NCBI GenBank assembly: GCA_946887075.1
Contig: CAMPKA010000001.1
Span: 1-64,000 of the forward strand
DNA length: 64,000 nt
Reading direction: 5' to 3'
Source: an uncultured Salinimicrobium sp.
Lineage (GTDB): Bacteria > Bacteroidota > Bacteroidia > Flavobacteriales > Flavobacteriaceae
In this document: piece by piece, positions 10,738 to 20,137 of the stretch
How positions within the stretch are numbered: position 1 is the first letter of the stretch
How the letters are laid out: each line of letters starts with the position of its first letter
Program-made: the position numbers and the translations under genes
The notes under the pieces: model-generated
Told to the model about the DNA's origin: nothing
Database searches by the model: none
What the model saw: only the letters and a program-made list of their open reading frames with translations

Positions 10738-12261
10738 ATGATAAACAAACAAAACATTTCCCTGGCCACTTTAGGTGTTATTGCTAGTCTGTTGTTCCTC
10801 CTTTTTGGGGCCAGCATCTTTATCACTTCGCGGGTTGAGAACAAAATAGAAGAACTTCTGGCGGATAAAGCAACTTATGAAGAGATCGAGGTCAATCTCT
10901 GGTTGGGACAGATCATCATTAAAGACTTGGCTTTTAGAGACGGAGAAGGGCACCTTTATACAAATAAAATGGTCATTCAAGGATTTGAATACCTCGATTA
11001 TTTCTTCAATGACCGCATTATTGTCGATGACCTCACTCTAAAAAATCCCGAGATCAGCCTGAATCAGAATCAATCAAAAACCTCATTTTTTTCAGGACAG
11101 ACCAAACGGTTCAGTCAAGAGATCTTGATCCGTAATTTTAAAGCCTCCTCTGGTACCCTGAAAATTCCGCAGGGGACAGGCACAAATATTAAAAACAAAC
11201 TATTTGTCAGCTTTCCAGAAATCATTATTCGTGAGGTCCGGATTGATTCCACCACCGTGAACAAACCTATTCCTTTCGCTTTTTCTTCGTACAAGATAAG
11301 TGCAGACTCCCTAAGGCTGCATATGAATCCAGAGCATTTCATCACGGCTAATGAAGTGAGATGGGATTCGAGTACTTTGAGGATGATGGACTTCAGGATC
11401 ATTCCGTACTACACAAAATTGGAATTCGATCAAAACGTCGATCACGAAATGGATCGTATCGCTTTGAGCGTGGACAGCATAAAATTAAAGAACCCTGACC
11501 TGGCTTTTCTGCATGATTCGCTATATCTGAAAAGTCCTTTGATGACTATTGGTAATGTTGACCTGCAAATTTACAGGAACAGGCTTTTACCAGACACAGC
11601 CTACAAAAAGCCACTGTACAACGAACTGATAAGGACCTTACCAATTAAGATCGATCTGGAAAAAATAAGCATCAGCGACTCCAGAGTGGTATATGAGGAA
11701 AAGTTGAAAAGGGCTGCGGATCCCGCAAAGATAGGTTTTTATGGGATCGGAGGAGAAATAGAGAATTTGACGAACATAAATCTGGATCGAAGGGATTTTC
11801 CGAAGACGACAATTCAGTTAAACGCCAGTTTTGAAAAGGTGGTCCCTGTGAAGATTTTCATGTCCTTTGATATCAGCAATACTGCGGACGAATTCTTGTT
11901 CAAAGGAGATGTGGGCACCGTTCCAGCGGAAGCGCTTAATGAATTTCTGAGGCCGGCAATGAATGTAAAGGCCACTGGAAAACTCCAGTCTGTCAGTTTT
12001 ACTTTTTCCGGCGACCCAAATTCTGCCATCGGTGATGTCAAAGTGAAATACAACCAGTTCAAGGTCCAGCTCCTCAAGGAAAATGGGGAGAAGAAAGATG
12101 TTATCTCAGCGATTGCCAATCTGTTTATTGACAATGACGGGCTGTCGGAGGATGCTGTCCAGGAGAATATCCGGGTCTTCAGGGATCCCACCAAATCCTT
12201 TTGGAGCTTTGTCTGGAGCGCACTCAGGAAGGGTCTCAGGCAAGGACTAAGTCAAATCTAA
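10738..12261 (+). CDS. AsmA-like inner-membrane-anchored protein
   Basis: 507 residues with one N-terminal membrane helix (about residues 8-30) and a long periplasmic beta-rich part. The opening, with a conserved-looking helix followed by ATYEEIEVNLWLGQIIIKDL, resembles AsmA/DUF748-type proteins of the bridge-like lipid-transfer superfamily, which are thought to help move phospholipids or shape the outer membrane. The assignment rests on overall architecture rather than a catalytic motif. It is convergent with the MacB-type permease, 4 bases apart, so there is no functional link from operon structure. Confidence 0.6.
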   Translation: MINKQNISLATLGVIASLLFLLFGASIFITSRVENKIEELLADKATYEEIEVNLWLGQIIIKDLAFRDGEGHLYTNKMVIQGFEYLDYFFNDRIIVDDLTLKNPEISLNQNQSKTSFFSGQTKRFSQEILIRNFKASSGTLKIPQGTGTNIKNKLFVSFPEIIIREVRIDSTTVNKPIPFAFSSYKISADSLRLHMNPEHFITANEVRWDSSTLRMMDFRIIPYYTKLEFDQNVDHEMDRIALSVDSIKLKNPDLAFLHDSLYLKSPLMTIGNVDLQIYRNRLLPDTAYKKPLYNELIRTLPIKIDLEKISISDSRVVYEEKLKRAADPAKIGFYGIGGEIENLTNINLDRRDFPKTTIQLNASFEKVVPVKIFMSFDISNTADEFLFKGDVGTVPAEALNEFLRPAMNVKATGKLQSVSFTFSGDPNSAIGDVKVKYNQFKVQLLKENGEKKDVISAIANLFIDNDGLSEDAVQENIRVFRDPTKSFWSFVWSALRKGLRQGLSQI

Positions 12262-12265
12262 ATTC

Positions 12266-14716
12266 TTACTCCATCCTTAAATTCTTTACCGGGTTGGCCA
12301 TTGCCGATTTGATGGCCTGGAAACTTACGGTGATAAAGGCAATCAGTACAGCCAAAATGGTGGTAAAGACGAAAACCTGCCAACCGATTTCTACACGAAA
12401 AGCAAAAGTCTGCAACCATTGATTCATGACGTACCATGCAATGGGGGAGGCTATGAGAACCGAAAGCAATACCAGTTTCAGAAAGTCCAAAGAGAGCAGG
12501 GCGATCAGATTGGACATACTTGCTCCGAGAATCTTCCTAAGCCCGATTTCTTTGATCCGCTGTTCCGCGCTAAAGGTGACCAATCCAAAAAGCCCCAAGC
12601 AGGAAATCAGGATAGCCAAAATGGTAAAGTACCTGATCATAGCGGCCAACCTGTATTCCGCTTCATAATTTTTTTGGAAATCCTGATCCAGAAAAGTGTA
12701 TTCGAAAGGCTCATCAGGAATAAGGCTTTCCCAGGCAGATTGAATGGCTGAAATACTTTCTCCAATATCCCCGGCACCGAGTTGAGCGATCAGGTAATTT
12801 TGATCACTGGTGTTGTTCAACAGGAACCCGTACGGCTCGATCTCTTCGTGCAGGTCCTTAAAATGAAAATCCTTTACTACCCCGACCACGCCAAACCTTA
12901 TCTGCTGACCTTCCCAATCGAAAGCGATCCATTTTCCTACGGCTTCCTCGGCAGAAGAAAATCCCAGTTCCTCAATTGCCGTTTTATTTAGGACCATACT
13001 GTTTGCACTGTCAGCGGAAAATTCCCTGGAAAAAATCCTACCGGCCAAGGGCGCTATTTCCAGCGTTTGGAGAAAAGATTCGTCCACGCGATTGATAAAA
13101 ACTGACTTCGCGTTTTTCATACTGTTACCCTCTTTATACATGAGCCAGTCTGTGGGGTTGTCGATACCGGGATAATGGAAGGAAGCGCCAACGGCTTCTA
13201 CCGAAGACTGAGAATTCAACAGCGATTTAAGATTCTCGTAGTTGGATTTGGCATTTTCGCTTCTCAAGGGAACAATAAGCTGATGCTCCTTTTGAAAACC
13301 CAGATCCTTGGACCTCAAATAATCCATCTGATCGGAAATCACCAAGGAAGCGATGATCAGCACTACGGAAATTACAAACTGTACTACAACCAACCCTTTT
13401 CTCAGCGATACCGCTGCAAAGGTGTTTGAAAATCTCCCCTTGAGCACCCTTACCGGCTTAAAGGAAGACAGAAAGAAAGCGGGATAGCTACCGGCCAGAA
13501 TCCCGGTTATCACTGCAAGACCGAGAAAAAAAAGATAAAGGTAGAACTGTTGTTCAATGGCCAGAGTTATTTGTTTGCCCGCCATTTGTTCAAAAAGGGG
13601 CAGCAGAAGCTGAACAAGAAAGGCCCCTATGATAAAAGCGATCAGGGAAAGGACAAGGGATTCCCCCAAAAATTGATATACCAGATTCTTCTTTTCTGCG
13701 CCCAAAACCTTTCTCACTCCCACCTCGACACTTCGTTTTGAAGAGCGGGAGGTAGAAAGGTTCATGAAGTTTATACAGGCGATAAGCAGTGTAAGAATAG
13801 CTATAGAAGCAAGAATTCTGATGTACTTCACACTGCCAGCCGGGGTGATGTTTTGCTGGACATCCGAAGCCAGATGAATATCCTCCAGGGCAGTCAGGAA
13901 TAAATTTCGTTCTGCCCCTCTGGCCTTTAATTCGGCTCCGATGTTTCTTTCGATAAAGGAGTCAAATTTTTCCTCCAAACTGGCTGGATCTGAACCTTTC
14001 CTCAATAACAGGTAGGTGAAAAACATGTTATTGTTGAGCAAAGTAGTCGCCTCCGTAATAAACTCCTCTAGCCCCCCGCCTTCTACGGACAGAAAAAATC
14101 TCGCATCGATATGCGACGGTCTCGGGTTGGGACGAAATACCCCAGCTATGCTGTAATAATGGTCTCCGTTCGAACTGCTGCTTACCAGAATCTGTTTTCC
14201 TAGGGCTGGTTGATCTCCAAATAGTTTTTTCGCGATTTCTTCAGTGACCACTATTGTACTGGGATTCTCTAGAGCGGTTTTGGGATCCCCTTCGATGAAA
14301 TCATAATCAAAAATTTCGAAAAAGGAGGAGTCTGCAATAAAACCGGAGGTCTCATAAAAAGCTCTTGCCGGACCGTTGGAGGGCTCATATTTTAACAGCG
14401 TCTTGTCATCGCGGAAGAGCGGCAATAATCTGGCGCTTTTTTCTATCTCCGGATACTCCTGTCTCAGCATTCCTGCCATGGCAGCAGGTACAGTAGCGCC
14501 TTTTTCAGCTTCCCCCGGAACGCCCATGATAGAATTAAGCTGAAATATCCGCTCTGCTTTAGAATGGTATTTGTCATAGCTGTACTCATGGTAAATATAT
14601 AATGATATCAACATACAGCAAATAAAACCCATAGCTAACCCGAAGATATTGATGAAGGAAAACACCTTGTGTTTCATCAGATTTCTGGTGGCGAGTTTGA
14701 GATAACTTTTGAACAT
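12266..14716 (-). CDS. MacB/FtsX-type ABC transporter permease
   Basis: 816 residues, the two-module permease common in Bacteroidota. Each module has a membrane helix, a periplasmic MacB_PCD domain and an FtsX domain; the first begins LKLATRNLMKHKVFSFINI, and FtsX blocks lie near residues 285-400 and 690-800. FtsX motifs such as RSVEVGVRKVLGAEK and RIKEIGLRKILGAS are visible. Such permeases work with a separate ATPase in mechanotransmission or export across the envelope; no ATPase gene is adjacent here. The upstream region (14717-15056) contains nested dyads and a partial sigma-54-like element, hinting at activator control. Confidence 0.92.
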   Translation of the reverse strand: MFKSYLKLATRNLMKHKVFSFINIFGLAMGFICCMLISLYIYHEYSYDKYHSKAERIFQLNSIMGVPGEAEKGATVPAAMAGMLRQEYPEIEKSARLLPLFRDDKTLLKYEPSNGPARAFYETSGFIADSSFFEIFDYDFIEGDPKTALENPSTIVVTEEIAKKLFGDQPALGKQILVSSSSNGDHYYSIAGVFRPNPRPSHIDARFFLSVEGGGLEEFITEATTLLNNNMFFTYLLLRKGSDPASLEEKFDSFIERNIGAELKARGAERNLFLTALEDIHLASDVQQNITPAGSVKYIRILASIAILTLLIACINFMNLSTSRSSKRSVEVGVRKVLGAEKKNLVYQFLGESLVLSLIAFIIGAFLVQLLLPLFEQMAGKQITLAIEQQFYLYLFFLGLAVITGILAGSYPAFFLSSFKPVRVLKGRFSNTFAAVSLRKGLVVVQFVISVVLIIASLVISDQMDYLRSKDLGFQKEHQLIVPLRSENAKSNYENLKSLLNSQSSVEAVGASFHYPGIDNPTDWLMYKEGNSMKNAKSVFINRVDESFLQTLEIAPLAGRIFSREFSADSANSMVLNKTAIEELGFSSAEEAVGKWIAFDWEGQQIRFGVVGVVKDFHFKDLHEEIEPYGFLLNNTSDQNYLIAQLGAGDIGESISAIQSAWESLIPDEPFEYTFLDQDFQKNYEAEYRLAAMIRYFTILAILISCLGLFGLVTFSAEQRIKEIGLRKILGASMSNLIALLSLDFLKLVLLSVLIASPIAWYVMNQWLQTFAFRVEIGWQVFVFTTILAVLIAFITVSFQAIKSAMANPVKNLRME

Positions 14717-14785
14717 GACACTTTGGCTTTTTCAAGGGAAAGAGAAACTCCTGCACTCTTACCGGAACTTCGAGAGAGAATTTGA

Positions 14786-14791
14786 TGCCAA
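14786..14791 (-). promoter_or_regulatory. Possible -24 element of a sigma-54-like promoter for the MacB-type permease
   Basis: On the minus strand TTGGCA is followed at the correct spacing by TTCTC instead of TTGC, so the -24 part is good and the -12 part is poor. It would give a leader of about 55 bases. Taken with the dyads upstream it suggests enhancer-dependent control, but it could be chance. Confidence 0.25.
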
Positions 14792-14818
14792 AATCACAAT
14801 TTGCTGATAACCTGATAT

Positions 14819-14881
14819 TTGTCCTATGGACTTCCGGATTCGGTGTCCATTTTTGATACATGAACTGTTCAGAATAGGACA
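14819..14881. promoter_or_regulatory. Nested inverted repeats, candidate upstream activator sites
   Basis: A perfect 9-base inverted repeat, TTGTCCTAT (14819-14827) and ATAGGACAA (14873-14881), encloses a second dyad: GTCCA and TGGAC read in opposite orientation around the sequence at 14826-14848. It lies about 30-90 bases upstream of the possible -24 element of the permease gene at 12266, which is where an enhancer-binding regulator would sit. Confidence 0.4.
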
Positions 14882-15056
14882 ATTGAGATCCTTTCCTCAG
14901 GCTCCTCTTACCCCTTTTCATATCCAACTGCGAAACCCCAATACGACAGCAATATTCGATTTGGTTGTCCGATGAGGAAGAAGGCCCACCCCTTAAATCC
15001 CCGCACGTTCCTTTAAAAAAAGCCACTTATCGATTATCTTGCACTAAAACAGCCAT

Positions 15057-16922
15057 ATGTTATATCTCCTTCATAAGGCATCCGACCTCGACGTCATAAA
15101 GGGAAAAATTGTACCTCTCTTTTCAGCGACCCGGGTTCAGCTGAAAGAATATCCCCTGGAGGAGAATTTCAATATAAATAAGGATGATGTGCTGATTACA
15201 CATTTGTCCGACAAGGAACTCCGGGAGTTCGTCCTGACGGCGGTCCAAAAAGATTGGAAATTTGCCGTATTACCGCACGGTGAGAACCTGTACATTTCTG
15301 AGGGTCTTGGACTTTCCAAAAATCTGGAGGAGGTAATTTCTGACATTGTAAACCGGCAGAAACCTCACAAGCTGGATCTGCTCCTGTGTAATGGCCAGCC
15401 GGTGTTTCAATCTGTGAAGGCGGGTCATATCTTTGCGCTCGACCGCAAGGAATCTGGTAGGCACCTCATTAAGGAAGTAATGAGCATTATAAGGAGAATG
15501 AAACGCGCCTCCTCACGATCCCACATCCCCTTTGAAATCACTTCCGGAGAGGAAAAGATCGTCAATACTTCAGCATTGGGTATTGTGGCCGGGGATTACG
15601 CATCCAGTTCTGTAATTGCCAACAGGCTGATTGAGAAAAATGCACTGAACGATGGAAAGTTCTCTACCTTCATTCTGTCTCCACAAAATCTAATGAGTCT
15701 GTTGTGGTTCTTTCTGAAGAGCCTCTGGACCAAAGAAAGAGCAGCCTCCAAAACCCCGTCCTTTATCGGAAGCATCAGAGCGGAAGACCTCACCTTAAAG
15801 ACATATGATGAAACTGAATTTACTATCGACGGGCGAAAATTTCTGGGGAACACCCTGGACTTTCATGTTAAGAAAAAGGCGATTCAGCTGTTTCAGGACA
15901 GTGCTTTCCTGACAAACCAGGGAGAGAATGACAACAAAACGCTGAAGATAGGAGGATTGCCTACAGGGGAGGCCAAAGAGGAGTTGATACAGCGCAGAAT
16001 TCCCATTCTTCCTCGAGCCTCATCCGAGCAGTTCGAAGAGCTTTTTAAGGTGCTTCGGAAAAATTCAGAAACCAGTGCGGCTTATCTTATGATGATGATA
16101 CTCTCCACCCTCATCGCGACTTTCGGGCTTTATGGAGACTCGTCCCCCGTCATCATCGGAGCCATGATTCTTGCCCCAATCATTTCTCCGGTGGTTTCTT
16201 TTGCCATGGGAATGGTACGTTCGGATTTGCCCATGCTGAAAAAGAGCCTAGTGACAATCATTATCGGCACCGTGGTAGCGCTTTTTATTGCAGCAGGGGT
16301 GACCATTGTCATCCCTTTGAAACTGATCACTCCTGAGGTGGAGGCCAGGCTTTCTCCCAATCTCCTCGATTTGGGAATAGCCGTGGCATCAGGAGTCGCA
16401 GCAGCTTATGCCCATGCAAAAGAAGGCATCGCAAAGAGTCTGGCCGGCGTCGCGATCGCGGTTGCTCTTGTACCACCATTAGCCGTTTCTGGGATCGGGT
16501 TGGGATGGATGGACTGGAATGTTTTTTCGGGAGCCATTTTACTATATGCGACGAATCTGGCCGGGATCATCATGTTCGCCGGGCTCACCTTTTTGCTGCT
16601 AGGGTACGCCCCGTTCAAGAGAGCTAAAATCGGCCTGACCTATATGCTGGTTATGGTAGCTTTAGTCGCCATTCCCCTGACGTTATCCTTCAACCGAATC
16701 ATGAAGGAAGCCCAGATCACAAAGAACCTTGAAGGAATTGCTATAGACAAGATCGTGTTACGGGATGTAAAGGTGCGTTTTGGAGATCCCCTGGTGATCT
16801 CCCTGAATCTGGTCGGGAGTGAAGCGATGGAACCGGAGAAGATCGCCGAAATCAAGGAGGAAATTGAATGGAGGGTGGGCGAACCGGTAGCTCTTGAGGT
16901 GGTTTCCGTTCTCGCCTACTGA
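15057..16922 (+). CDS. DUF389 membrane protein with N-terminal lipid-kinase-like domain
   Basis: 621 residues in two parts. Residues 1 to about 290 resemble the diacylglycerol/NAD-kinase fold (DVLITHLSDKELREFV, then a HGENLYISEGLG block and a KAGHIFALDR block typical of YegS-like C-terminal subdomains). Residues about 335-545 are the DUF389 membrane domain (TIGR00341 family), with SPVIIGAMILAPIISPVVS and a Gly/Ala-rich helix set. A soluble tail of about 65 residues follows. Whether the kinase-like part is active is doubtful, because I do not see a clear GGDGT nucleotide loop. Function of DUF389 is unknown; a transport or sensing role is inferred. A diverged relative sits convergently at 17179. 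Confidence 0.8.
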   Translation: MLYLLHKASDLDVIKGKIVPLFSATRVQLKEYPLEENFNINKDDVLITHLSDKELREFVLTAVQKDWKFAVLPHGENLYISEGLGLSKNLEEVISDIVNRQKPHKLDLLLCNGQPVFQSVKAGHIFALDRKESGRHLIKEVMSIIRRMKRASSRSHIPFEITSGEEKIVNTSALGIVAGDYASSSVIANRLIEKNALNDGKFSTFILSPQNLMSLLWFFLKSLWTKERAASKTPSFIGSIRAEDLTLKTYDETEFTIDGRKFLGNTLDFHVKKKAIQLFQDSAFLTNQGENDNKTLKIGGLPTGEAKEELIQRRIPILPRASSEQFEELFKVLRKNSETSAAYLMMMILSTLIATFGLYGDSSPVIIGAMILAPIISPVVSFAMGMVRSDLPMLKKSLVTIIIGTVVALFIAAGVTIVIPLKLITPEVEARLSPNLLDLGIAVASGVAAAYAHAKEGIAKSLAGVAIAVALVPPLAVSGIGLGWMDWNVFSGAILLYATNLAGIIMFAGLTFLLLGYAPFKRAKIGLTYMLVMVALVAIPLTLSFNRIMKEAQITKNLEGIAIDKIVLRDVKVRFGDPLVISLNLVGSEAMEPEKIAEIKEEIEWRVGEPVALEVVSVLAY

Positions 16923-17178
16923 ACCCACGACTTTTCAACTCTGCCTTTTGATTTTCTTCCTTTCACCCCGGAAAGGCATAACCTCTAGTCCCGTCCTAGG
17001 CAACCGAAATATTAACCCGGTCGCCGCTACGACGAGAACTCGAACCTGATCTCCTGGTTTTAATTTTTGAGGTATCATTCTTTCGATTAAGGTGGTCATA
17101 CCATTCCCATGAGGTTTTCAAAAAGGAAAACCATGTGCATACGTACTCCAGAATGCAGCCGGGATCCATGTTGTGGTT

Positions 17179-18096
17179 TCATCTGAAGGCTTTGACAAAC
17201 CGCCTGATTCCTGATCCTCGCATTCTCATCAGTTTCAGAACGAGAATGGCAAAGGCAGTGATCAAAACAGTATTCATACAAAACATTCCAAGGGATTCCA
17301 AGGGTCTATCCGCCGGCTCAAAACCATAAACCCACTTCAGACCGAACCAAACAGGATATACAGAAAGATGGGCCGTCGCTGCCAAACCTATGAGTTCCCT
17401 TCTTCCGGCGTCATCGATCGCTCCAAAACCTGCAGCACCACCTATGATTGCCGAGATCAGAATGCTGAATCCGAAACGAGCTTCTGTGAACTGAGTAAAC
17501 CCTATCCCTTTATCCGTCAGAAGCCCCACCACAACTCCGGATAGCAAAATCAATAGAGTTCCGAGAAAGAAAGCCAATCCGGCCTTCTTCAGTAGTTTCC
17601 ATTCCCCTGTAGCTGCCCCGACTCCGATTCCAAGAAGAAAATGATGATAAGGCAGGAAAAGCAGCCCTGCAATGATCAGAGGCATATAATCTTCTCTGAT
17701 GCCGTAGGCGACCAGGAGGGCAGCGAGAAATACCCGGCAGATCAGGCTAAGGGTAATTTGAGAGAACTGCCAGAGTTCTTCATATACCTCTGCCGTGGGT
17801 CTTGTAAGGGGGTACGTGGCCTTCTGAACCGGTTCGCGTCCGAAAAGAGATTGGGGATGTCTCGTTGAGAAACTAAAGGTTTTGGGATCATAATATGCTG
17901 CATCCATCAGGGTTTCCACAAATTCCTTGGTATTCCGGGTGTTCGATTGGAAGGTGACGACCTCAAGAGGGGTTTCTGAATTCCCCTGCATCCTTCTCGC
18001 CTCGCTGATGGAAACTTCAGAGATATCATGCTGCAGGGCCAGATCCCCTATCTTTTGACCGAAACCTTTAGGAACAAACACTGTGGTAACCCGCAT
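17179..18096 (-). CDS. Diverged DUF389-like membrane protein with ACT-like N-terminus
   Basis: 305 residues. Residues 1-75 form a small alpha/beta domain (MRVTTVFVPKGFGQKIGDL and onward) similar in layout to the N-terminal ACT-like domain of TIGR00341 proteins. About six membrane helices follow. By eye the helices align with the DUF389 domain of the neighbour at 15057: LIIAGLLFLPYHHFLLG with VIIGAMILAPIISPVVS, a shared LLKK/LKK plus GT segment, and LIGLAATAHLSVYP with LAGVAIAVALVPP. I therefore call it a distant DUF389 relative. Convergent to the full-length DUF389 gene. Role unknown. Confidence 0.6.
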   Translation of the reverse strand: MRVTTVFVPKGFGQKIGDLALQHDISEVSISEARRMQGNSETPLEVVTFQSNTRNTKEFVETLMDAAYYDPKTFSFSTRHPQSLFGREPVQKATYPLTRPTAEVYEELWQFSQITLSLICRVFLAALLVAYGIREDYMPLIIAGLLFLPYHHFLLGIGVGAATGEWKLLKKAGLAFFLGTLLILLSGVVVGLLTDKGIGFTQFTEARFGFSILISAIIGGAAGFGAIDDAGRRELIGLAATAHLSVYPVWFGLKWVYGFEPADRPLESLGMFCMNTVLITAFAILVLKLMRMRGSGIRRFVKAFR

Positions 18097-18219
18097 AAAA
18101 GCTGTTTTTTAGTAATTACCTTGAAGATAACCGAATTTACACGGCACTCCTGTTAACAGAAATCTAAAGGTGAAGAAACGGCCCTAGATATACTGGGGGT
18201 GAGCAGCTATGCGGCGAAC

Positions 18220-19074
18220 TCAGCTTTTCTGAATGGTTTCGCCGGCTTCCCTGAGCTTTTTAAAAATGTCAATGGCCACCGTCGGGCCGAAGATGCGCTC
18301 TGCAAGCCGGGCCACTTCGTCGTCGAACAGGGACCAGTATTGCTGCTCGGTCGCAAATTGCCTCCATCTGTCAAACAAGGCCATCCTATGAGAGCTTCCT
18401 GAAAAATCTGTTCCATCAAAAGAGCTCCCTCCGGCTACCGAGGGGACCTGCTCAAATCCTGTATCGTGAAAAGGCACCCGAAGTTCCCTGCAGAGCTGCC
18501 TTCGATAGCTTTTATCAGAGCACCACATGTTGAAGTTGATCAGAACCTTATTTTGCAGGTAATGTTTTTCTCCAAGGAATTCCCGTGCATGTTGTTTGTA
18601 TATCCTCAGGAGTGTAGCCGTCGTAATGGGCCTGACCCCGTGATGGGTATAATGCCCGTTAATAAGCCCGGCTTTCATCCTGCTGGCAAAAAGATTAAAG
18701 GGATCCCGAAGAATGAGAATATCCCTCTGCACCCTGGAGGAACCCAACCATTTCTCCATTTTCTTCTTTTGCGAGGCTCTGTTCACAGGACCGAGGAAAC
18801 AATCCTCGTGGTTATAGATCAGGTAATCTTTTCGAAAAAATCTTCCTTTCTGCTCCTCCTGCAAATCGTAACCTTCGAGATTAGTCAAAAAAGATCTACC
18901 CTCGTTGTCCAAAGGCCGGGAGGTATCAAAGGGATTAAATTTGGGTTCTGTGCAATTCAGGAAAAGGTATTTTCCTTCGATCTGGTTGATGAGCCAGTTG
19001 ATGATGGCATGATTCCCACTTCTGGACAGACCAAGAATTCTGAATTCCTGTTGCTGTATGTACTTGTTCTCCAC
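18220..19074 (-). CDS. Sulfotransferase-like P-loop protein
   Basis: 284 residues. The N-terminal motif LGLSRSGNHAIINWL fits the PAPS 5'-phosphosulfate loop of sulfotransferases. ILRDPFNLFASRM fits the 3'-phosphate-binding strand with Arg-Asp-Pro and the downstream Ser-Arg. No signal peptide or membrane helix, so it is probably cytoplasmic; it would transfer sulfate from PAPS to a carbohydrate, lipid or small molecule. Last in the minus-strand group after the PorP/SprF and T9SS cargo genes, 70 bases downstream, and possibly co-transcribed. Acceptor unknown. Confidence 0.78.
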   Translation of the reverse strand: MENKYIQQQEFRILGLSRSGNHAIINWLINQIEGKYLFLNCTEPKFNPFDTSRPLDNEGRSFLTNLEGYDLQEEQKGRFFRKDYLIYNHEDCFLGPVNRASQKKKMEKWLGSSRVQRDILILRDPFNLFASRMKAGLINGHYTHHGVRPITTATLLRIYKQHAREFLGEKHYLQNKVLINFNMWCSDKSYRRQLCRELRVPFHDTGFEQVPSVAGGSSFDGTDFSGSSHRMALFDRWRQFATEQQYWSLFDDEVARLAERIFGPTVAIDIFKKLREAGETIQKS

Positions 19075-19144
19075 ATTTTTTCATTTGCTTCGATAATATA
19101 AAAAAAGAAGCAGCGAGCCATGACAGGTGCAGCATGGTTAGGGA

Positions 19145-20131
19145 CTATCGTACCGCAGGACAGGTACAGTCATACCTTCTTCTATTCTTCCCGAAGTCGT
19201 AGCCAAGGGTAATCTGATGGAAGCCCCCGTTACTGAGGATTATCCGGTTGGTCTGATAGCTGTACGTATAGGCAAAGAGCAGCTTCCCAAGGTCAAAACC
19301 AACAAATGGGATCAGATATTGACTGCCCCCCAGTTTCCGGTCACCGTTTCCCTGGTTCAGGGCCGATTCAAGGCTTCTCCTGTAGGAAATCCCTCCGAAA
19401 AATCCGTTCCTGTGATAGGCTTTCGCATTAAAGTCCACGGCCAGTTCCCCAGTGCTCTCCCGTAGGTTGATCAGGAAGGAAGGTTCATAGCCCCAGGGAG
19501 ATTGTTCCCTGGTAATCACATAACCCGCAGAGAAAAAATATTGTCTGTAATTGGGCAAATAACTTTCGGCAGCCATGGATCTCCCTGCTATGGAAAGCAA
19601 TCCCTTCGCAGTAATATGGGCAAAGAATTCATGGTAATAATAGGATAAGCCGAGATCGAGGCTTCCGAAACTAGCGTCAGGACCAGTCCCATTCAAAATC
19701 GGGTCGTATGCTTGAAAGACCTCCGCATTAAGCTGATGCTGGAGAAATCCACCACTGATCCCGAAGGACAACTGGTTGAGCTCAACTTCGCTTCGCGAAA
19801 ACATCAGATGATAGGCAAAGGTCGCAAAAGCCCCACGGGTGGCGTAATTTCCGTTATGGTCATTAAACATGATGCCTCCGATCCCGATTTTGTCCTTGAT
19901 CCTTCCATGGATACTGAGGGTTTGAAGGCCAGGGGCATCTTTCAGATCAAACCATTGCTGCCTCGCAGTTAATCGGATCCGGTTCGACTCAGAAGCCCCT
20001 GCCATTGAAGGATGGAGCAGGTATAGATTTTCCGTCAGATAATCGGAATAGACGGGAAGCATCTCCTGTGCGCCTGATTTTTCGGAGACGCAAACAACAA
20101 GGGTTACAAGGAATATTAAGGCCCTTCTCAT
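19145..20131 (-). CDS. PorP/SprF family type IX secretion membrane protein
   Basis: 328 residues with signal peptide (cleavage near KSGAQ) and a beta-barrel body opening with LPVYSDYLTENLYLLHPSMAGA, the hallmark of PorP/SprF proteins. These outer-membrane barrels partner with individual T9SS cargo proteins having a type B sorting domain and help retain or export them. It lies 6 bases downstream of such a cargo gene (20138), the standard PorP/SprF-cargo pairing, so the two very probably form a dedicated secretion pair. Confidence 0.92.
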   Translation of the reverse strand: MRRALIFLVTLVVCVSEKSGAQEMLPVYSDYLTENLYLLHPSMAGASESNRIRLTARQQWFDLKDAPGLQTLSIHGRIKDKIGIGGIMFNDHNGNYATRGAFATFAYHLMFSRSEVELNQLSFGISGGFLQHQLNAEVFQAYDPILNGTGPDASFGSLDLGLSYYYHEFFAHITAKGLLSIAGRSMAAESYLPNYRQYFFSAGYVITREQSPWGYEPSFLINLRESTGELAVDFNAKAYHRNGFFGGISYRRSLESALNQGNGDRKLGGSQYLIPFVGFDLGKLLFAYTYSYQTNRIILSNGGFHQITLGYDFGKNRRRYDCTCPAVR

Positions 20132-20137
20132 GTTCAG

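Noticed and set aside
14586..15026. 146-codon ORF upstream of the MacB-type permease
   Set aside because: It overlaps the permease start in another frame and covers the dyad-containing promoter region; no domain or signal sequence.
17020..17070. Sequence resembling the T-arm of a tRNA (CGAACCTGATCTCC)
   Set aside because: Acceptor, D- and anticodon arms cannot be formed around it; no tRNA is supported.
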